NCBI GenBank assembly: GCA_019055375.1
Contig: JAHQIW010005256.1
Coordinates: forward strand, 1 to 64,000
Reading direction: 5' to 3'
Source of the DNA: Parelaphostrongylus tenuis
Taxonomy: Eukaryota; Nematoda; Chromadorea; Rhabditida; Metastrongylidae
Length of the DNA: 64,000 bases
The notes below the pieces were generated by a model, which had not been told where the DNA came from, did no database searches, and was given only the letters and a program-made list of their open reading frames with translations. This document shows positions 47,080-60,539 of this stretch, in pieces (position 1 is the stretch's first letter; each line of letters begins with the position of its first letter). A program made the position numbers and the translations under genes.

Positions 47080-50000
47080 GTGCTCCTGTCCTATCGGTAC
47101 GTAACGTAGGAGAAGAGAATAATTGACTTAACCTACATCTCCTCAGCTTCATGTTTCTCTTTGCCTCCATCGATATCTTGAAAAACTATGCGTTAAACGT
47201 TTAGCTGTAAATAAGTTGTGCTAATGTATATGTATCTGGAGGGAAATGATCTAACGACCACAGTATACCAAGTGCCGAAAAAATCCAGAATTCGCTCCCA
47301 TGGCGACGATCAGAGATCAGAAACTTGGCCATATTGAACATATATTACTAATATACACATGTTATTATACATCTCGAAAACAGGTGGACAGTGAACAACA
47401 CGCCTAGTGAACGCACGCCATTTTATGACTAAGAAAATGTTTACAAAATCAAATGTCAACTTCTTATGAATAAATCGGAGAATGTAATTAGACACAGGCA
47501 CCTTTGCTCTATAGTACTTGCTCCGGAATAATAATTGGCGAGATGAATGGAAAAAAGTCAATTTGCAATGCCTTGAAGTAAGCCAAACGAGAAAAACGAC
47601 GGCAACAAAATTTTTTTAGATATATTTGTCCAACCTAACAAAGAATTGTCAATCTCAACAAACGTGGTACATGTAAAGTAATGATAAATGATAGCCGCGC
47701 GGAAACATAAATTCGACGTTGATAAAATATCGATAAATTGAATTTTACTGGAAATTTTGTAACTATGATAACATGCGTGAATCATATCTCATGAAGAAAA
47801 GAACTAATGTACACTACTATGATCATTTTTCCTTGGGAAAACTACAATATAAGCTTCCTCGTTAATGGCCAGAAAAAAACTTTATTGGTTGCATGTTGTA
47901 ATTTTTTGATACTTATTTATTTTCACTATTTACGTACCATATAAAGAGTCTAAATAATTTGAAAGATGTATGTGAGTCACATATGACTCACGGGGTTAAA
48001 AATGCGTAGAGTGGAGACTTAAGATAGCTTTTCAAAGAAATCTTCGTCACATTCATTTTGAGCTGAGAATCGGGACATGATGTAAACAGTATCAGCACAC
48101 AATATTCAAAAACGAAGCAGCGGATAATCAGGAGATTCGAAACGAGTTGGTGGCGGAAGTCTCAGATCGATTACTTATTTTATTTCAAAAGTGCTTCGCA
48201 TCCAGAACGACAACAAACAGAGTCTAAATTTCGTCAACAAGGACGCCCGAATTGTGCTGCTCGTTGTGAGGGACGTCAGTCGGGTGTGACGAGGATGCCC
48301 GCTATACCCCCAGCTGCTCGTTAAAGTGGTTCTGGTGAAAACATGCGAAAGTAAAATTATTCGATTACTGCGAGTTTAGGGATGGGAAATAGAGTCGAAC
48401 CAAATGAAGTCGCTAACGATACTTCTTAAAGTATAGAAATGACAGTTCGAGAACATGTAGAAAAAATGAGACATCACTAAATGTATACAGAGAAAACTTG
48501 GAGACGCGGACTAGAATCTAGAAATCAGCAAGAATCAGATCTCGAAAAACTCATAATATCCGAAGAGACTGCTGTCTTAATTTATAAGAGAAAATATAGA
48601 AAAGCACTAAAAGGAGAGACTGAGTTGTGAAACCGAAAGCAGTGTTGGCTGTTTTTTTGCGACAACTTTAAAAGAAACCGTGAAGTAAATTGTGCGCTCG
48701 AAATTCGTCGCTAATCTGCCCGACTTATAGAAACATCCAATTCTACACTACGGCAAAACGCATGAGTGACATTTCAGCCATGAGGTGAAGGAGCTCAGAG
48801 CTTCAAGAGAGGTGGATACGGACGTTTTGTGGATCTGTAATGACCAAAGTGATAGCAAAGAGATGGTACGGACCATGGTGTTGAGCACGCAGCACACACA
48901 TTAACGAGCTTATTCAAAGCCGACGTCATACGAAATCCATCTTGATGGATGGTGACTGCAAATAAAAAGAATGATGCCTATGTTTTCACAAAAGAGAGGT
49001 GAAAAGCAATTACATTGTCCACGACCTACACTACATTCTAATAGTTTACTTTTAATCACATAAGTAGCTTTATTTAAAATCACAAATGCTGAGAAACAGG
49101 CAAAAGGTGGAACTATTGGGGGCAAACTTCCTTGCTAACTTCAAATATAATAAGTTGTCGTTGTTGCATTTTTTTCTGCGCCGCTAATCGCTATTCCATG
49201 ACGTCAGAAGTCACTTCCAAATGGTCTACTAAATAAAAAGCGTGTGGAGGAATACTTCTTTCGAGCCAGCAGGAAATTAAGGTGAGAGCATAGAAGATTC
49301 AGCAACATTTTTTCTATTTTTACAGCCAAAATGGCTAGTCCAGGTTTTCCACTTTAGTTATCTAGCTTGTATTACTTCTAATAATTAATGAATGAAAGCG
49401 GAAGTACAGAGGCTGGAGTATTAACCGACATATGACCGCTGGTCCAACCACGCCCCGGGCCAACAAAATCTCCATACTCTCCAATTGGGAAATTGGCATC
49501 AGACTTTTGAGAAGCTTTGTTCCATTCACAAAGACTTTCGACTGCCTGCACGAAGACTTATAGAAGCTCTAGCATGTTGATCACACGACTTCAGAAAGAA
49601 CCGAACAATCATTCCAGCGACATTCAAGAGGCATGTTAGAGCCCTCGAGCATAAACAGAATTCCATGCGCAATCTGAAGACATTCGTAGATGATGGATGC
49701 GAGGAACTGAGGCAAATGGAAAAATGCTGGAATTCGCATAAATCATGTTTCCATGTTGTAGAAAGCAGGAGCTCCATGATTAATTAGGAACAATTAGTCG
49801 AATAGCAAAAAGGCGAGGTTGTTTCTCCTTTTTTCCATCAGGAAAAACAACATTGTGGTGTATTACGACGGTTATGCTTATCTGAAATGTCAACTTCGCG
49901 TTTACGAAAACTGATCTTCCTGATGGCTCCCCTGAGGGAAACTCTCTGAAAATGCTTCCTCAAACTCTATAAGAGACTAAAAGAACTAAAAATCAAAGCA

Positions 50001-52880
50001 CACGTTTGATTGTCCCATAAAAGTCTTTCGAAATTGTAGGATTATACCTCAAGCACTACCTCGTTGAAATTTAGAAAGATGTCGTTACGTTAGTATCCAA
50101 CTAATCTCTTCGAGGAAACTGCGTGTCATATATTTAGATAGTGTATTTTATAGCACTACTGGATTCACGTGCTATTACTTTTTTGTTTCTCTATAATATT
50201 CCTTGATCCTTTTTGGGAAATAAAGTCTTCATAGAAGATAGAAGGTCGAAACAGGTAAAATGCGAAAAGTGTTGTCAAGTGCAAAATGCCGAAGTATGGA
50301 CTTTCAAAAAAAAAAAGAAACATGGAAATAAATGTAGACGTGAAGAGTAAATAAATGATTAAAAAGCCAACATTAGTACAGATAAGTAAGCTTTCAATAC
50401 AGATGTAGTCAGTTCATTTACTGCCTAATTTTATCTTTGAAAAAAAAAGGGTACGATTTGAAGTATAACACCAAGAATGCTAAAATGCGAGCAAAGAACT
50501 GAAAATCTATTTATTTTTGTGTCATGGACTCCAACCGCCACCACATCTTTCCGAGGTAGTGCGTGCTTGCACAACACTATCAAAGTCACTCTCACGACAC
50601 AGAACAACATCAGACTCGCAGTTTTGATCAAGTTTCAACATTCCCGTGGTTGATTCTTGAACAGTTCTAACAAGCAAATGATGAAAACCATGTCGTCGAC
50701 CCAGACGCTTTCGAAAAGTTTACATATTTCATCTTCGAAAAATCAGAGATATCTTGGCATGATTAGATCGTACACATTTCATGCATGGAAGTGGTCGCGC
50801 CCGGAAAATCAATCGGGCACACTCCGGCGGAAGGCAGCTCATGTTTGAATTTTTTACTCTCAATGAGGATCTGGATTGTTCGAGTGAGTCAAAGGGTGGC
50901 CAAAATTAATGGACGGTTTCAAAAGTATGAGCAGCTGAGCACGATAAAAGTGCTGATGGTAGACGTCAAAACAAGCGAGTTCGCTTGCATTTTTCAATGT
51001 CAACCACTGCCGAAAACGGATAAAGGATAAAATTTTTGTTAAGTTCCCGACATTTAGGATGAATCCCTGAAGGAAGTGCAATGTATGGAGTTTGTTTAAG
51101 CATCACAGAGGAAACTGAACGCATGTCTAGCCTACAAAATAACATACGAGGGTCTGCCGATGTGTCAAGTCAACGGTTTTCTCCTCTCAGGCCATTATGG
51201 TACGGATTCCCCGACTCTGAAGAATGAAAGTCTCAATCAGCTCGGGGCACGGATTCAAATCAGGGAGCGGTCCACTGAGTATTACAGCATTCCTCTAACC
51301 TATATACTTTAGACGAGACTGCTAATTCTTTTTCACAGAAAAATATGATTGATTGCCAAGCCAGGACCGTTGATAGCTGTGAGAAAAGCAATTTTCGCTT
51401 AGATTTGTCAAAAGATCCTACTCAACGGTTGTTCATTACACTACTATTTCAAATGTCAGGCAATCTAGCACTCCAACGATACATACCTTTTTTATCAGCT
51501 TTTTGTGACGTATTGGTGAAGACGAAGTACTTCGTAGAGTGCGAACCCATTCAGAATTACAATTCCACTCAGAAGGACGACGAAGCATCACCGTATGATT
51601 GGGTAGGCAGACTATTCAAATGAATCTCTTCTCGTCGTTATGCGGCGTTCCCCTTCTTATTCGCCATTCATACTAATTGAGTTATTTATTCTGTCATTAG
51701 CAAAGATGTGACGAAAAGTGTATGAATGATAATTATTGCGAAGGTGTGACGTGTTCGAGACCCTGGCTGGGTCAATACTTGAACAGACAATGAGGTTGCG
51801 GTAGCAGACGATGTCTCAATGATAGAAAGGTGGGCTTTATTTGAAAGCAGAGGTCGCGTAGTGGTAGAGGATTGTTGACGACTATTCCAACAATAAATAA
51901 GGGCAGTAGAAATAGTTTCGGGGATACCGATACTTAAATCCCACAACATAAAGCACTTGATCCTGGTGGTAAAGGAAATTTGATTCCGTAGCGATTAACA
52001 ATTCTCCGCGAAGGAGATTGCGGAGATAAAATTATTACTATAGTATTCGTCGTCGTAGCATAGAGAATAATAGCTCAATGTTTAGTCAGAAAAATACACA
52101 ACTTACTGGATGACTTGCAGTCTTCCACATTAATCTCTTAGTACATTTAAAATTTTTTTCGCTTCAAAAAGTTCTAGCCGAAATCTTCCCTAAGAAGTAA
52201 AGCACTCTTGACATTCAGTTGCTCATAAAAATTTGGTGAATGGTGTGGTAATAGTCGCATACATAACTTCTAATGCAGTATTTTCGTAAATCTAAATAGG
52301 TCTAAAATTAGAAACTTTTCGAAAAATTGGAAACCATGCCTAAGCTTTTGAAAATTTGGCTAAAAGACAAAAGAGGCAAGGCAAAACAAATACTTTCGCG
52401 AAATATGACAGGGTTCTGCTGGACGAGATGCCAAGTGCCGATTTGTTTTTTGTTGGAAGTACCAATAAAGGCTTCCGTCAAAGCTCTGTAGCAATACACA
52501 TGCGTAGATGAATGTTAAGGATTCTAGAAAATCAGAATTTCACCGTGATGAACAAGGGAACATCTAAAGAGCTTCCAATTCCTAGGCAAAAAACTGTATT
52601 TTCTGGAAATTACTACTGTAAATAGTAAAGCTCAATATGAGCTAAGATGGGTTGATTTTGGATCAATACAGGCCGTTATTTTCGCACGGTATGACTTCTA
52701 TAGAGGTCACGTTGCCGCGTTAAGCGTTAGTAAAGGAATGAAAAAAGGAAGAGAAAATAGGATAGAAAAAGTGAAAAAATTCTGAAGACAAAACTTTGCT
52801 ACTTCTATGTGAGGCAGCGATAACTGTATATTCGATCTCATTCGTTGGACAAGATTTTTTCATAGAAGTGCTAGTAATAT
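47080..52880. other. Stretch with little beyond one exon candidate
   Basis: The block at 49595-49787 is the only coding candidate. Near 51750-51870 two segments resemble Pol III boxes (GTGTTCGAGACC and CGTAGTGGTAGAGGA) on the plus strand, but no cloverleaf forms. Confidence 0.35.
49595..49787 (+). CDS. Candidate terminal exon of an unknown plus-strand gene
   Basis: After a CGACTTCAG acceptor the plus strand is open to a TAG at 49785-49787. It reads KNRTIIPATFKRHVRALEHK, then NSMRNLKTFVDDGCEELRQM and EKCWNSHKSCFHVVES. The spaced cysteines (DGC, EKC, KSCF) and charged helices recall small secreted nematode domains, but the match is by feel only. No upstream exon was found with confidence. The opposite strand is also open here. 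Confidence 0.3.
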
Positions 52881-52888
52881 AATTTGTG

Positions 52889-53074
52889 AGAATGTCTGAA
52901 GCCTTACCGAGGTTATTACGTCAGAGCCATACGCTTTTCGGAGGTATCGCCCACCTGATCAGTGGCTCAGGCCACACACTAAACCTTACTTTTTAGTAGG
53001 GATGGGAAGACGTATATACCTGCGGAACGCGTATGGCTCCTATGCAATAACCTTGCTAAGGCTTTGAACATTCT
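52889..53074. mobile_element. MITE-like element, about 186 bp
   Basis: Left end GCCTTACCGAGGTTATTACG and right end, read inverted, GCCTTAGCAAGGTTATTGCA match, and the match continues inward through GAGCCATACGC. The outer AATGT/ACATT also pairs. The inside has no coding frame. Confidence 0.7.
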
Positions 53075-53155
53075 TGGAAATTATAATGAATGTTTATAGC
53101 AAGGGTAGAAAACAGTTGATGAGATTTACCAGTGTTAGTGATTATTTGAAATCTT

Positions 53156-53795
53156 ATGTCTTTGGCAAGAGCCGCACTTGGCGGATTTTTCAGAACACCT
53201 TCTTATAACGCTGTAAAATCCAAAATATCATGCTTTCCACAACCACGTGTTTTTTTAACTCGCTTACATTTCGCTGAACAAAACTCCTTCCAGCTGTTCC
53301 TATTCCTTGGGAAAGACCGCTTCACTGTAGTGTGGCAGAGAAAATAAGATCGAGCTTTACATGTTCATTGAGTTTGTTTACCGGCCAACTCATGGGTAGG
53401 TGAAGGAGGGAAGGGGCGGGGCGATCGATCGACGCGGGCTAGATATGTGGAGGTCAGCTCATTGTCAATCAAGATTTTTGTCCGATTTGAGAGAAAACTC
53501 CGTGTAAAACAATTGACTTATATACAACAAAGCTTCCTCTATACATTCATATGCTCTTTGTGCTTCCAGCGAATTATACATGTGAGAAAAATGAAGGCGC
53601 GCGGAAAGTACAAAACGTAAATTTATTCTGAATGTTACAGCATCATGAAAAAGCATTTTTGAAAACTGGTCATGTACGGATTTAGCCAGGGATTTAAGCT
53701 TTCGGATGATTGCAAACACTCCTATGAAAAAATCTTGTTTGGTGAATGAGGTCGAATATTCATTCATCGCCGTCTGACATATGAGTATCAAAACT
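53156..53795. repeat. Second copy of the shared-peptide repeat, both orientations
   Basis: The plus half (53165-53350) reads FFRTPSYNAVKSKISCFP and LHFAEQNSFQLFLFLGKDRF. The minus half (about 53740-53560) reads FFIGVFAIIRKLKSLAKSV, then FSKMLFHDAVTFRINLRFVL. The order of halves is as at 19.3 kb. A GC-rich segment at 53395-53450 separates them. Confidence 0.55.
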
Positions 53796-54487
53796 TTTTC
53801 AGAAATTCCTCATCTACACTCAACGTCATGAAACTTCCTACAGAAAGTGCAAATCTTCAAGAGTTTTACGTGAAACTTATATCTCAGTAAAATAGACTTT
53901 ACTCGATTAACTAGCACACTATTAGTTATGATGCTATTAAGCTTCATTTTTCACTTCATGCAGCGTTAAAATGGGTATAGTGCTTGAGCTGCTAGTCAGA
54001 AATCCACTCAACAATTTAGCTGATATTTTTGAGCTCTCCATGTGTTCATGAAGGAAAAGTAACATTTTGGACTGTTGAAATAATCCGTCACAGTCGTGCT
54101 TCATTTTTAACAAATTTGTGTGAATGCGCATTGATTTAAATGCGTGGTACGTTAACATTCCTTCAATTCCTTTACGAGGTCTTCTTTGTACATCATCCAT
54201 ATAACCAATCAGCTGATAGCTTCCACTTTTCATATACTGCGTAAGGCGTTATTCGAGAAAAGCCAAATCCTCTATAATCATCGAATATTGCATGACTCAA
54301 CACTATCTATGTTGAATCTTAAAATTGCTTTCCGATTCGTCTCCTCTCATGCAACATTCACTTTTTCTTGTGAATAAATTTACTTGTTGCTTGAAGATTT
54401 TTCTTCATAAAGGATCGTTGATTGTTGGACGAAGAGATTCTTCTGAAATGAAAGGATTGCCGTGTTAAGGTGTTTTCAAGTCTTAAC

Positions 54488-54749
54488 CACATGGTGTCAC
54501 CAACTTTAATCGATCACAAGCAGCTTTCTCAGGCGTCTGATACCAGTCTATCCCAGAGCTATGAGAAGCTTGGTTGCCCAGGGCAGGTTTGGACGAGGAC
54601 TCTCGCCACTTATTATGTAACGACATCTTAGCTGACGTGCTCTTCCTTGAAGTCATATTTACACTTGATTTTTCGAAATATGTACCGTAAGGAAGTTTAT
54701 CCGAGACACAGAGGCTGTTACTGGTGAAGAAGCAATAATGATATCTTCG
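54488..54749 (-). CDS. Candidate Ser/Lys-rich exon
   Basis: A 262-nt block open for 87 codons after a GTGACCAG acceptor, ending with a GTTAAG donor after LVTPC. The reading includes LCVSDKLPYGTYFEKSS, MTSRKSTSAKMSLHNKW, RESSSKPALGNQASHSSG and IDWYQTPEKAACDRLKL. The first 12 codons are less convincing; an alternative acceptor GTAACAG at about 54724 would remove them but changes phase. The ending phase 1 matches the start of the exon at 34407, 20 kb away. Many serines and lysines suggest a disordered, phosphorylated region. No domain is recognised. Confidence 0.5.
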
Positions 54750-55207
54750 CTGGTCACGCATACAGGAAGTACAGGAAGTGCTACTCAGCGCCCCTTGAAA
54801 ATACATTTTCCATTGATTTCACTTTCACACCTCATGTTCCCTTCTTATCAACGCTCCTATTCTAATAAATGAATATGATTCAACCATTGGGAATCAAGTG
54901 GACGATTCAGTGTGTTTTGAAATATTCTTGTACAATCGAAAATGCCTACAGTAATGAACAATGAAATTATGACTACTTTAACTAAAGAAAGTTGCAAAAC
55001 TATTTGAATACTTGTCATTTTACTTACCGTGCATACTTGTGAATACAAAATATTGACAGTTCGAACACTGTTTCAAATAAGTAGCAAGAGATTTTACAAT
55101 CTCGCAAAAAATCAAAAAAAAAGAAGAAGAAATCAAGCAAATAGAATCTATGGTCTGAACTTTGAAATAGCTTGTTCAAGGAACTCAATTTAAGAGTGGA
55201 AAGAATT

Positions 55208-55244
55208 CTATTCGTAAGGCACTGCCCTATTCGTAAGGCACTGC
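55208..55244. repeat. Short tandem duplication
   Basis: TATTCGTAAGGCACTGC occurs twice with a 19-base period and no differences. Confidence 0.85.
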
Positions 55245-56837
55245 AATCATCGAAAGCTTTTTGATGAGTTGAAGAAATGATCTGAAAGGGTTAAAATGCA
55301 ATGAATGAAGGGAAAAACTAAGCGCTGGACCATAGCATACGTTATAGTTTGCCGAAAATGAAACATAAATTACGAGACGGTTCTGAGATCGATGTGATTT
55401 CTATCATGAAGGGGTACTAGATCGACTGTGAATCCATGTATCTTAAGTGAAGATCGAATGTTTTGCCGGCGATTCGCATCTATTTCATCTCCCACTATCG
55501 TCTCACCATCAAAAGAGAAGGTTGTAGTGGACAGTTGGAGTGCTGTATAGCTCAGAAATCTAATAACGTTTAGGGAGGAGGAGAATTTTGGGCTTAAGAT
55601 TACTATTAGAAACTAAGTGAAGGTTCCCATAAAAGTTAGAAAGAATAGAATCACATTGGGATTAAGATATACGCAGAGCAATTTCCGATGAAATATTAAG
55701 TTGCGAGGAACCGAACAGCAGACTCCTCTGAGTTTTTATAGTTGCGACATCGTGGGGGAAATGCGAAATCCGAAGAATAATGCAAAAGATTGCGCGGACG
55801 CTAGAGCTTTAAGAGATTCAGGGTTCCGAAGATAAAACTTGAAGAGACGAAGCTTTGCAAAAGTTCAGTCTGTGATGAGAGTTTTTTATCTCTGAAATGT
55901 CAACGCAATCATAGTGTGGCGAGAAGACGAACAAGCCAATTGTCGTGTCTTCTCAAACGCCAGCCCTCCCGACGACGATTGTGTGACGACGGCAGACAAA
56001 CGAAACAATTCGTCGACTCAGCCATCAGCAGCTCGTTAGCGTAATCCAGTGGAGTCGTCGAAAATTGTGAAAAGCGGCCGAAAACTCAATGGGCAGACTC
56101 GGAGATCTCCGGAAAGCATCCTCTGAGAAGAGTTGAATAAAAGTTTATTGATTAGTTGGGATGTAGGAACTTCTGCTTGAAACACTGGAAGAAATAATTG
56201 AGAGAAAACGCAAACAACAATGAGCACAAGAAGTTACATAGAGGAAGAATTTGCTCAGATGTTCATTTACAAAGATCAAAGTGAAATATCAAAAGAAGGA
56301 AAGCCGGATCAAAGAAAAACTCAATTAAGTCATAGTATTTTTATGCTCACCATTCTAGTTTTACTCGTATATCCAATTGATATCAAATTTAACTAATGTC
56401 TATAAGAATCAATGTGTTCTATCAAAGCCGATTTTCAAATTAGTTAAGAATTCCATGAGTTCTTAACTAGGATAGGTAAATGCTAGAATAATGAGTGAAA
56501 TCTACTACCTCAATCGTTTAGATTGACAAATTGATGATAACAAAAATGATAGCAAATTAATAGCTCGTCATATAGGTCCTTCAGGATAACGAATATGTCA
56601 AAGAATAACATCTTGATTCATTCTGAATAATCAATCAAAAACCCACAGAATTTGAGTTTGGGACTATCCCTTTAGTTTTTCAATCAAGAGTCATGTTATT
56701 CCTGTCCACACTGATCTTCTTTACACTTTGCTCACAGATTGCAATTGTATATTCCATTATAATTAGCCTATATTCTGAGGCAAGAACTTGTTTGTGGACA
56801 TGAGAATGGGAAAAAAAGTGTCTCAAAAAAGACTTAC

Positions 56838-56987
56838 CGTTTGCAGCGAGGTACGAGTCGGTGCCGAGACAACTGTCGAAGCATCGCAAATCGTCGGAAT
56901 ATTGGGTTGTTGTTGTTTATTCAGTCGGCAGTATTCCACCAATGCTCCCTCTTCTGGTGTTTCGTCCTCGTTACCGTACGATGAGTA
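56838..56987 (-). CDS. Candidate exon with acidic then Gln-rich sequence
   Basis: Exactly 50 codons lie between a textbook TTTTGCAG acceptor and a GTAAGTC donor. The protein reads YSSYGNEDETPEEGALVEYC, RLNKQQQPNIPTICDAST and VVSAPTRTSLQT. Both ends are phase 0, matching the exon at 62100-62195 before it and the 54749 start after it. Composition and codon use differ sharply from the AT-rich flanks. No family is recognised. Of the exons outside the PET-LIM set this is one of the two best supported. Confidence 0.62.
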
Positions 56988-57078
56988 CTGCAAAATGACT
57001 CAGCTATCGACTATTCAATTTCATTCAAATTCATTTTGTTTAATCGCTTCTAGAGGTGGCTTGATGCTACAATAATAC

Positions 57079-57240
57079 CCACTGATGTAGAGTGATGTAC
57101 AAAACTCAAAAACGTAGAAAGAATGGTGGTAAAACAGGCGTCGTTAGCGCAAGAAATAGAGCACGCGCCCAGGATAGAGTAAAATGCGGGTTCCAGTCTC
57201 GCCTATTGCAAAAGTTTTGCATACCACTCTACATCAGTGG
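57079..57240. mobile_element. 162-bp TIR element carrying a tRNA-like core
   Basis: Ends 57079-57105 and 57214-57240 are 27-bp inverted repeats with three mismatches; the outer part is CCACTGATGTAGAGTG. Inside on the plus strand lies a tRNA-like unit with a TAGCGCAAGAAATAGAGCA A-box region and a T arm GCGGG-TTCCAGT-CTCGC. The length and ends match a small non-autonomous DNA transposon. Confidence 0.7.
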
Positions 57241-57249
57241 TTGCATTTA

Positions 57250-60200
57250 TCGAAATTTATAGAGTATATCTCGGAAACAGCAATGCGCTAAGAAATGATG
57301 CCGTTCAAAATCATCCAGAGACGCCCTGAATAGCACTTATAAGATTTAAAAGCATTTTTGATCACATTTCTAAACACATTTTTCATCATGTGACGTCAAT
57401 GTCTGCATTAATTTAATGCGTTGAGCAGCTACTCATCTGCAAGCTTTATCTTAAGATACGGTTCATCTCTAGTCTATGAGACCCGTTCCATAAATAGAAA
57501 CGTAATCTTAAAATTTGACATTTACTTCGCTTATCGCTCATCCGACTGACGGATTCCCCTCAGGATTATGATTCGCTCAGTTGCAACTCTACGTCATCTC
57601 ATCCCAAGGGTAGATGACAAGGATTGGACGGCAGTCAACTAAAAGCGATCTTGTCGTCGAATTGAGATAAGGGAGTACACGGGAATGAGTTCACCATCAT
57701 TTTTGCATTCTGCATTTGATTCTTTTACGTCAAAGTCACGGTAGATTTCTGATTTTCGTGAACTAGGGTGTAAACAAAAGTATAGACTCGTTTTAGAAGT
57801 TATGCAAATAAGTGAGAAAATATTGTTACAACTTGTTAACAAATCTTAGCATTATTCTCTTACATATTTGCACATTTTTGATATGAAAATGATCACACTC
57901 AGTTGCTCATAACCACTTGAGAGAATGCCAAAATTTGAAGCCGAAGGAGGGCATATACGAGTTAGCGACAGTGTTTGTAGTCATCATATAGCCATCATAA
58001 ACTGGCTCAAAACCTTCTGAAACTACATGCTTACATAATAAGTACTCCTAATCAGTTCAGAGATTCTACGAAGAAATTTATTCCAGATTTGTGACAACTG
58101 ATTTCAAATAGCAAAAGTTTTTAGAGAAACTGTCGCTGTAGACGAAAACTATTTATTCTATATCATGAAGATCCAATTGACAAGTGACTCAGAATTAGAG
58201 GAATATGAAAGATGATGCGAGCTCTTTTTTGACAAAAAAAGCTAACGTCTAGTCGAGAAAGCCTCTGGGAGGTATAACCATTCGACTCCTATGGATTTTC
58301 GTGAACTGTAGATTCAAAAAAAAGAGAGAATGAAGGGTCTTTTTGAGGAGCGATACATAGCGCAATGTTGAAACTACTACAGAAAGGATGCTACAATCTC
58401 GGAATTTCCCAGAGCTGCTGAAATGCAGCAAAACTTGCGCAGTGCTGTGTTCAAACAGGCCTAAAATTGAAATTTGATATCATCTAAATGACAAAACCTT
58501 AATGGAAACACATTTTCTAAGACACTGGACCAGAACTGTGGGACACTATAGAGCTTGAAGGCGCTTAGTCTCTTTATTACTATCAATGTACATGAATGCC
58601 GATAGTCATGAGAAACTGATAGCCTAAACTGAATCTTATCAATTAAGTCGATGTGGGCCGATTTAGGCATTGAAAAAATCTTTTATCTGCAATGTAATCT
58701 ATAACTACAACGATTACTGCTAACAATATTCATTTAGAAGAGGTAGTCTTTAGAGAAAGGATGTAAAATCACCATATCACCCATTTCACTACACAAGCCT
58801 ATCATTGCTGCACTCAGTACGATGAACGAAAATAGAAAAATATCTTAAGAGCTTAATATTCACTTATACCTCAAAAATCTAAGCAGGCTGACCACATAGA
58901 TCAATATAATCCAAGTTAATTCACAGCGTGGAGACAGCTCAATCCGACGATACCATGGACTAGTCCATGTAGATATAATTTACAGTAAGCTTAGTCAAAC
59001 CAGCAGAACTAGAAGGTCCTAAGTTCTACATACGAGCGAGTATCCGAGTATTCGTGCAAGATGCTTCTCTCAGCAAAATAGAGAGGTTGCATTCACTTAC
59101 TTAACATCTTTATACAAGTGGTAAGAGAGTTTGGATCTTTCAAAAAACCGGTTTATATCATCCTCAGAATAACCTTGAGATGAATGACGAAAATAGAAAT
59201 GTGACAGCCATACAGTCGACCAACAGCTATTGCGGCATATATCCGGCATTCACTTAGTCATTAATTTGCTTATTAGCATCATTCTCGCAACATCAGTAAG
59301 AAGCCGGACGAAACGATTATATCGCAAGTATTATGCCACAATTGGAGAAATCGTGGGATTTTTGATTACGACAATATTGTGAGAAGCTAGCCTGTTCTGG
59401 AGGTTGGTAGTTCCTAAACGGAAGAGGGTTTCTCGCAATACAGCAATTGCGTATTATATTACTTACCGGAGTGAAGACTTCAATATGGCAAAGGACGAAG
59501 CTTTGAAGGCGAGCTGGAGCAAGTTGACTGACTATGCTGCTTTTAAGAGCATTGTAGATGTGGTGAAAAAGAGACAACGTTTGTAACCTATTGGTTTCTC
59601 AGTTATTCCTATTTGTGTGAGCTTCAGAAGTGTGGGCCTTACGCAAGAGAAGAAAGGCGCAGCAACGTTCTAGAAAGCGCCATGAGATGGTCGGTGCTAG
59701 AGGTGTTAAGAACCACACAAATGACAAATAGAATGGAAAATTTCGACACATTGACAATCAAAGATTAGACATCTCGCATATGCAGCGAGTAGAAAATCAA
59801 CTCGATAAAGAACAAAAGCAGCGTCAGAGACTACGGAGCTTTTCGATCATGACCTTGAAATCGAAAACGTGATGACGTGTTGTAGTAAAATAGAGAGTAA
59901 ATGAAATTTTCTCTATCAACACGACGTCTTCAAGCAGCATCTGGAGCAGCAGTAAGGTATTCGAGATTTTTATGAGAATGAATACAACGAAACGACTTGA
60001 GAGCAAGAAGTACTTAAGTACGCAGAGGAAATAGTGACGACGGGTGGCATGAGAATAAAAATTTGAAAGAAATCTACTCTATAGTCAAATAAAATGTTAG
60101 AATTCTAATATTAGCCTCAAATTAATCTTTAGTTTGAAAAATTTACGAGTGCGCATCGTTTTAGATTACTACGATTTCAAAAGGAGTCTTTTCAACATTA

Positions 60201-60340
60201 ACATCCATCTCAGACACATTATTTTCCTCATAAGACTTATCCTTCGTTTTTTAACGATGTCTGTTCTGGTACTTTTCGGTAGGGAAATGTATGAATATTC
60301 GACCTGATCCGCTGTACAAAAATTTCAATAAGCAGTCTTA
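57250..60340. other. Stretch without supported gene
   Basis: A minus frame at about 59105-59256 starts MPDICRNSCW, reads EDDINRFFERSKLSYHLYKD and meets a GTAAGTG at 59105. It has no acceptor or partner. A plus frame at 59404-59586 contains MAKDEALKASWSKLTDYAAF and is not recognised. Confidence 0.3.
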
Positions 60341-60347
60341 GTAACCC

Positions 60348-60478
60348 CTTGATGTAGAGTAATGTGCAAACACTTTTGCGTCAGCTGGGACTAGAATCCG
60401 CACCTCACTTTCCGGGATTGCGTGCTCTAACCGTTACACTACTGACGCCCAATTTGCACATCGCTCTTTCTACGCTAC
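60348..60478. mobile_element. TIR element with tRNA-like core, perfect acceptor stem
   Basis: The minus-strand core, 60377-60448, is 72 nt with a perfect 7-bp acceptor stem GCGTCAG/CTGACGC and final A. The D loop keeps AACGGTTA and the anticodon region CCCGGAAA. The anticodon stem has drifted. Outer ends CTTGATGTAGAGTAATGTGC and GCACATCGCTCTTTCTACGC are imperfect inverted copies, as at 57.1 kb. Confidence 0.65.
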
Positions 60479-60539
60479 AGCGCATCTATCTTCTATTTAG
60501 TCTCAGTAATCATTTGAGAGCCTCAATTTCTGGTTCGAG

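Noticed and set aside
51750..51870. Pol III box-like segments
   Set aside because: An A-box-like and a B-box-like segment occur, but in the wrong order and without a cloverleaf.
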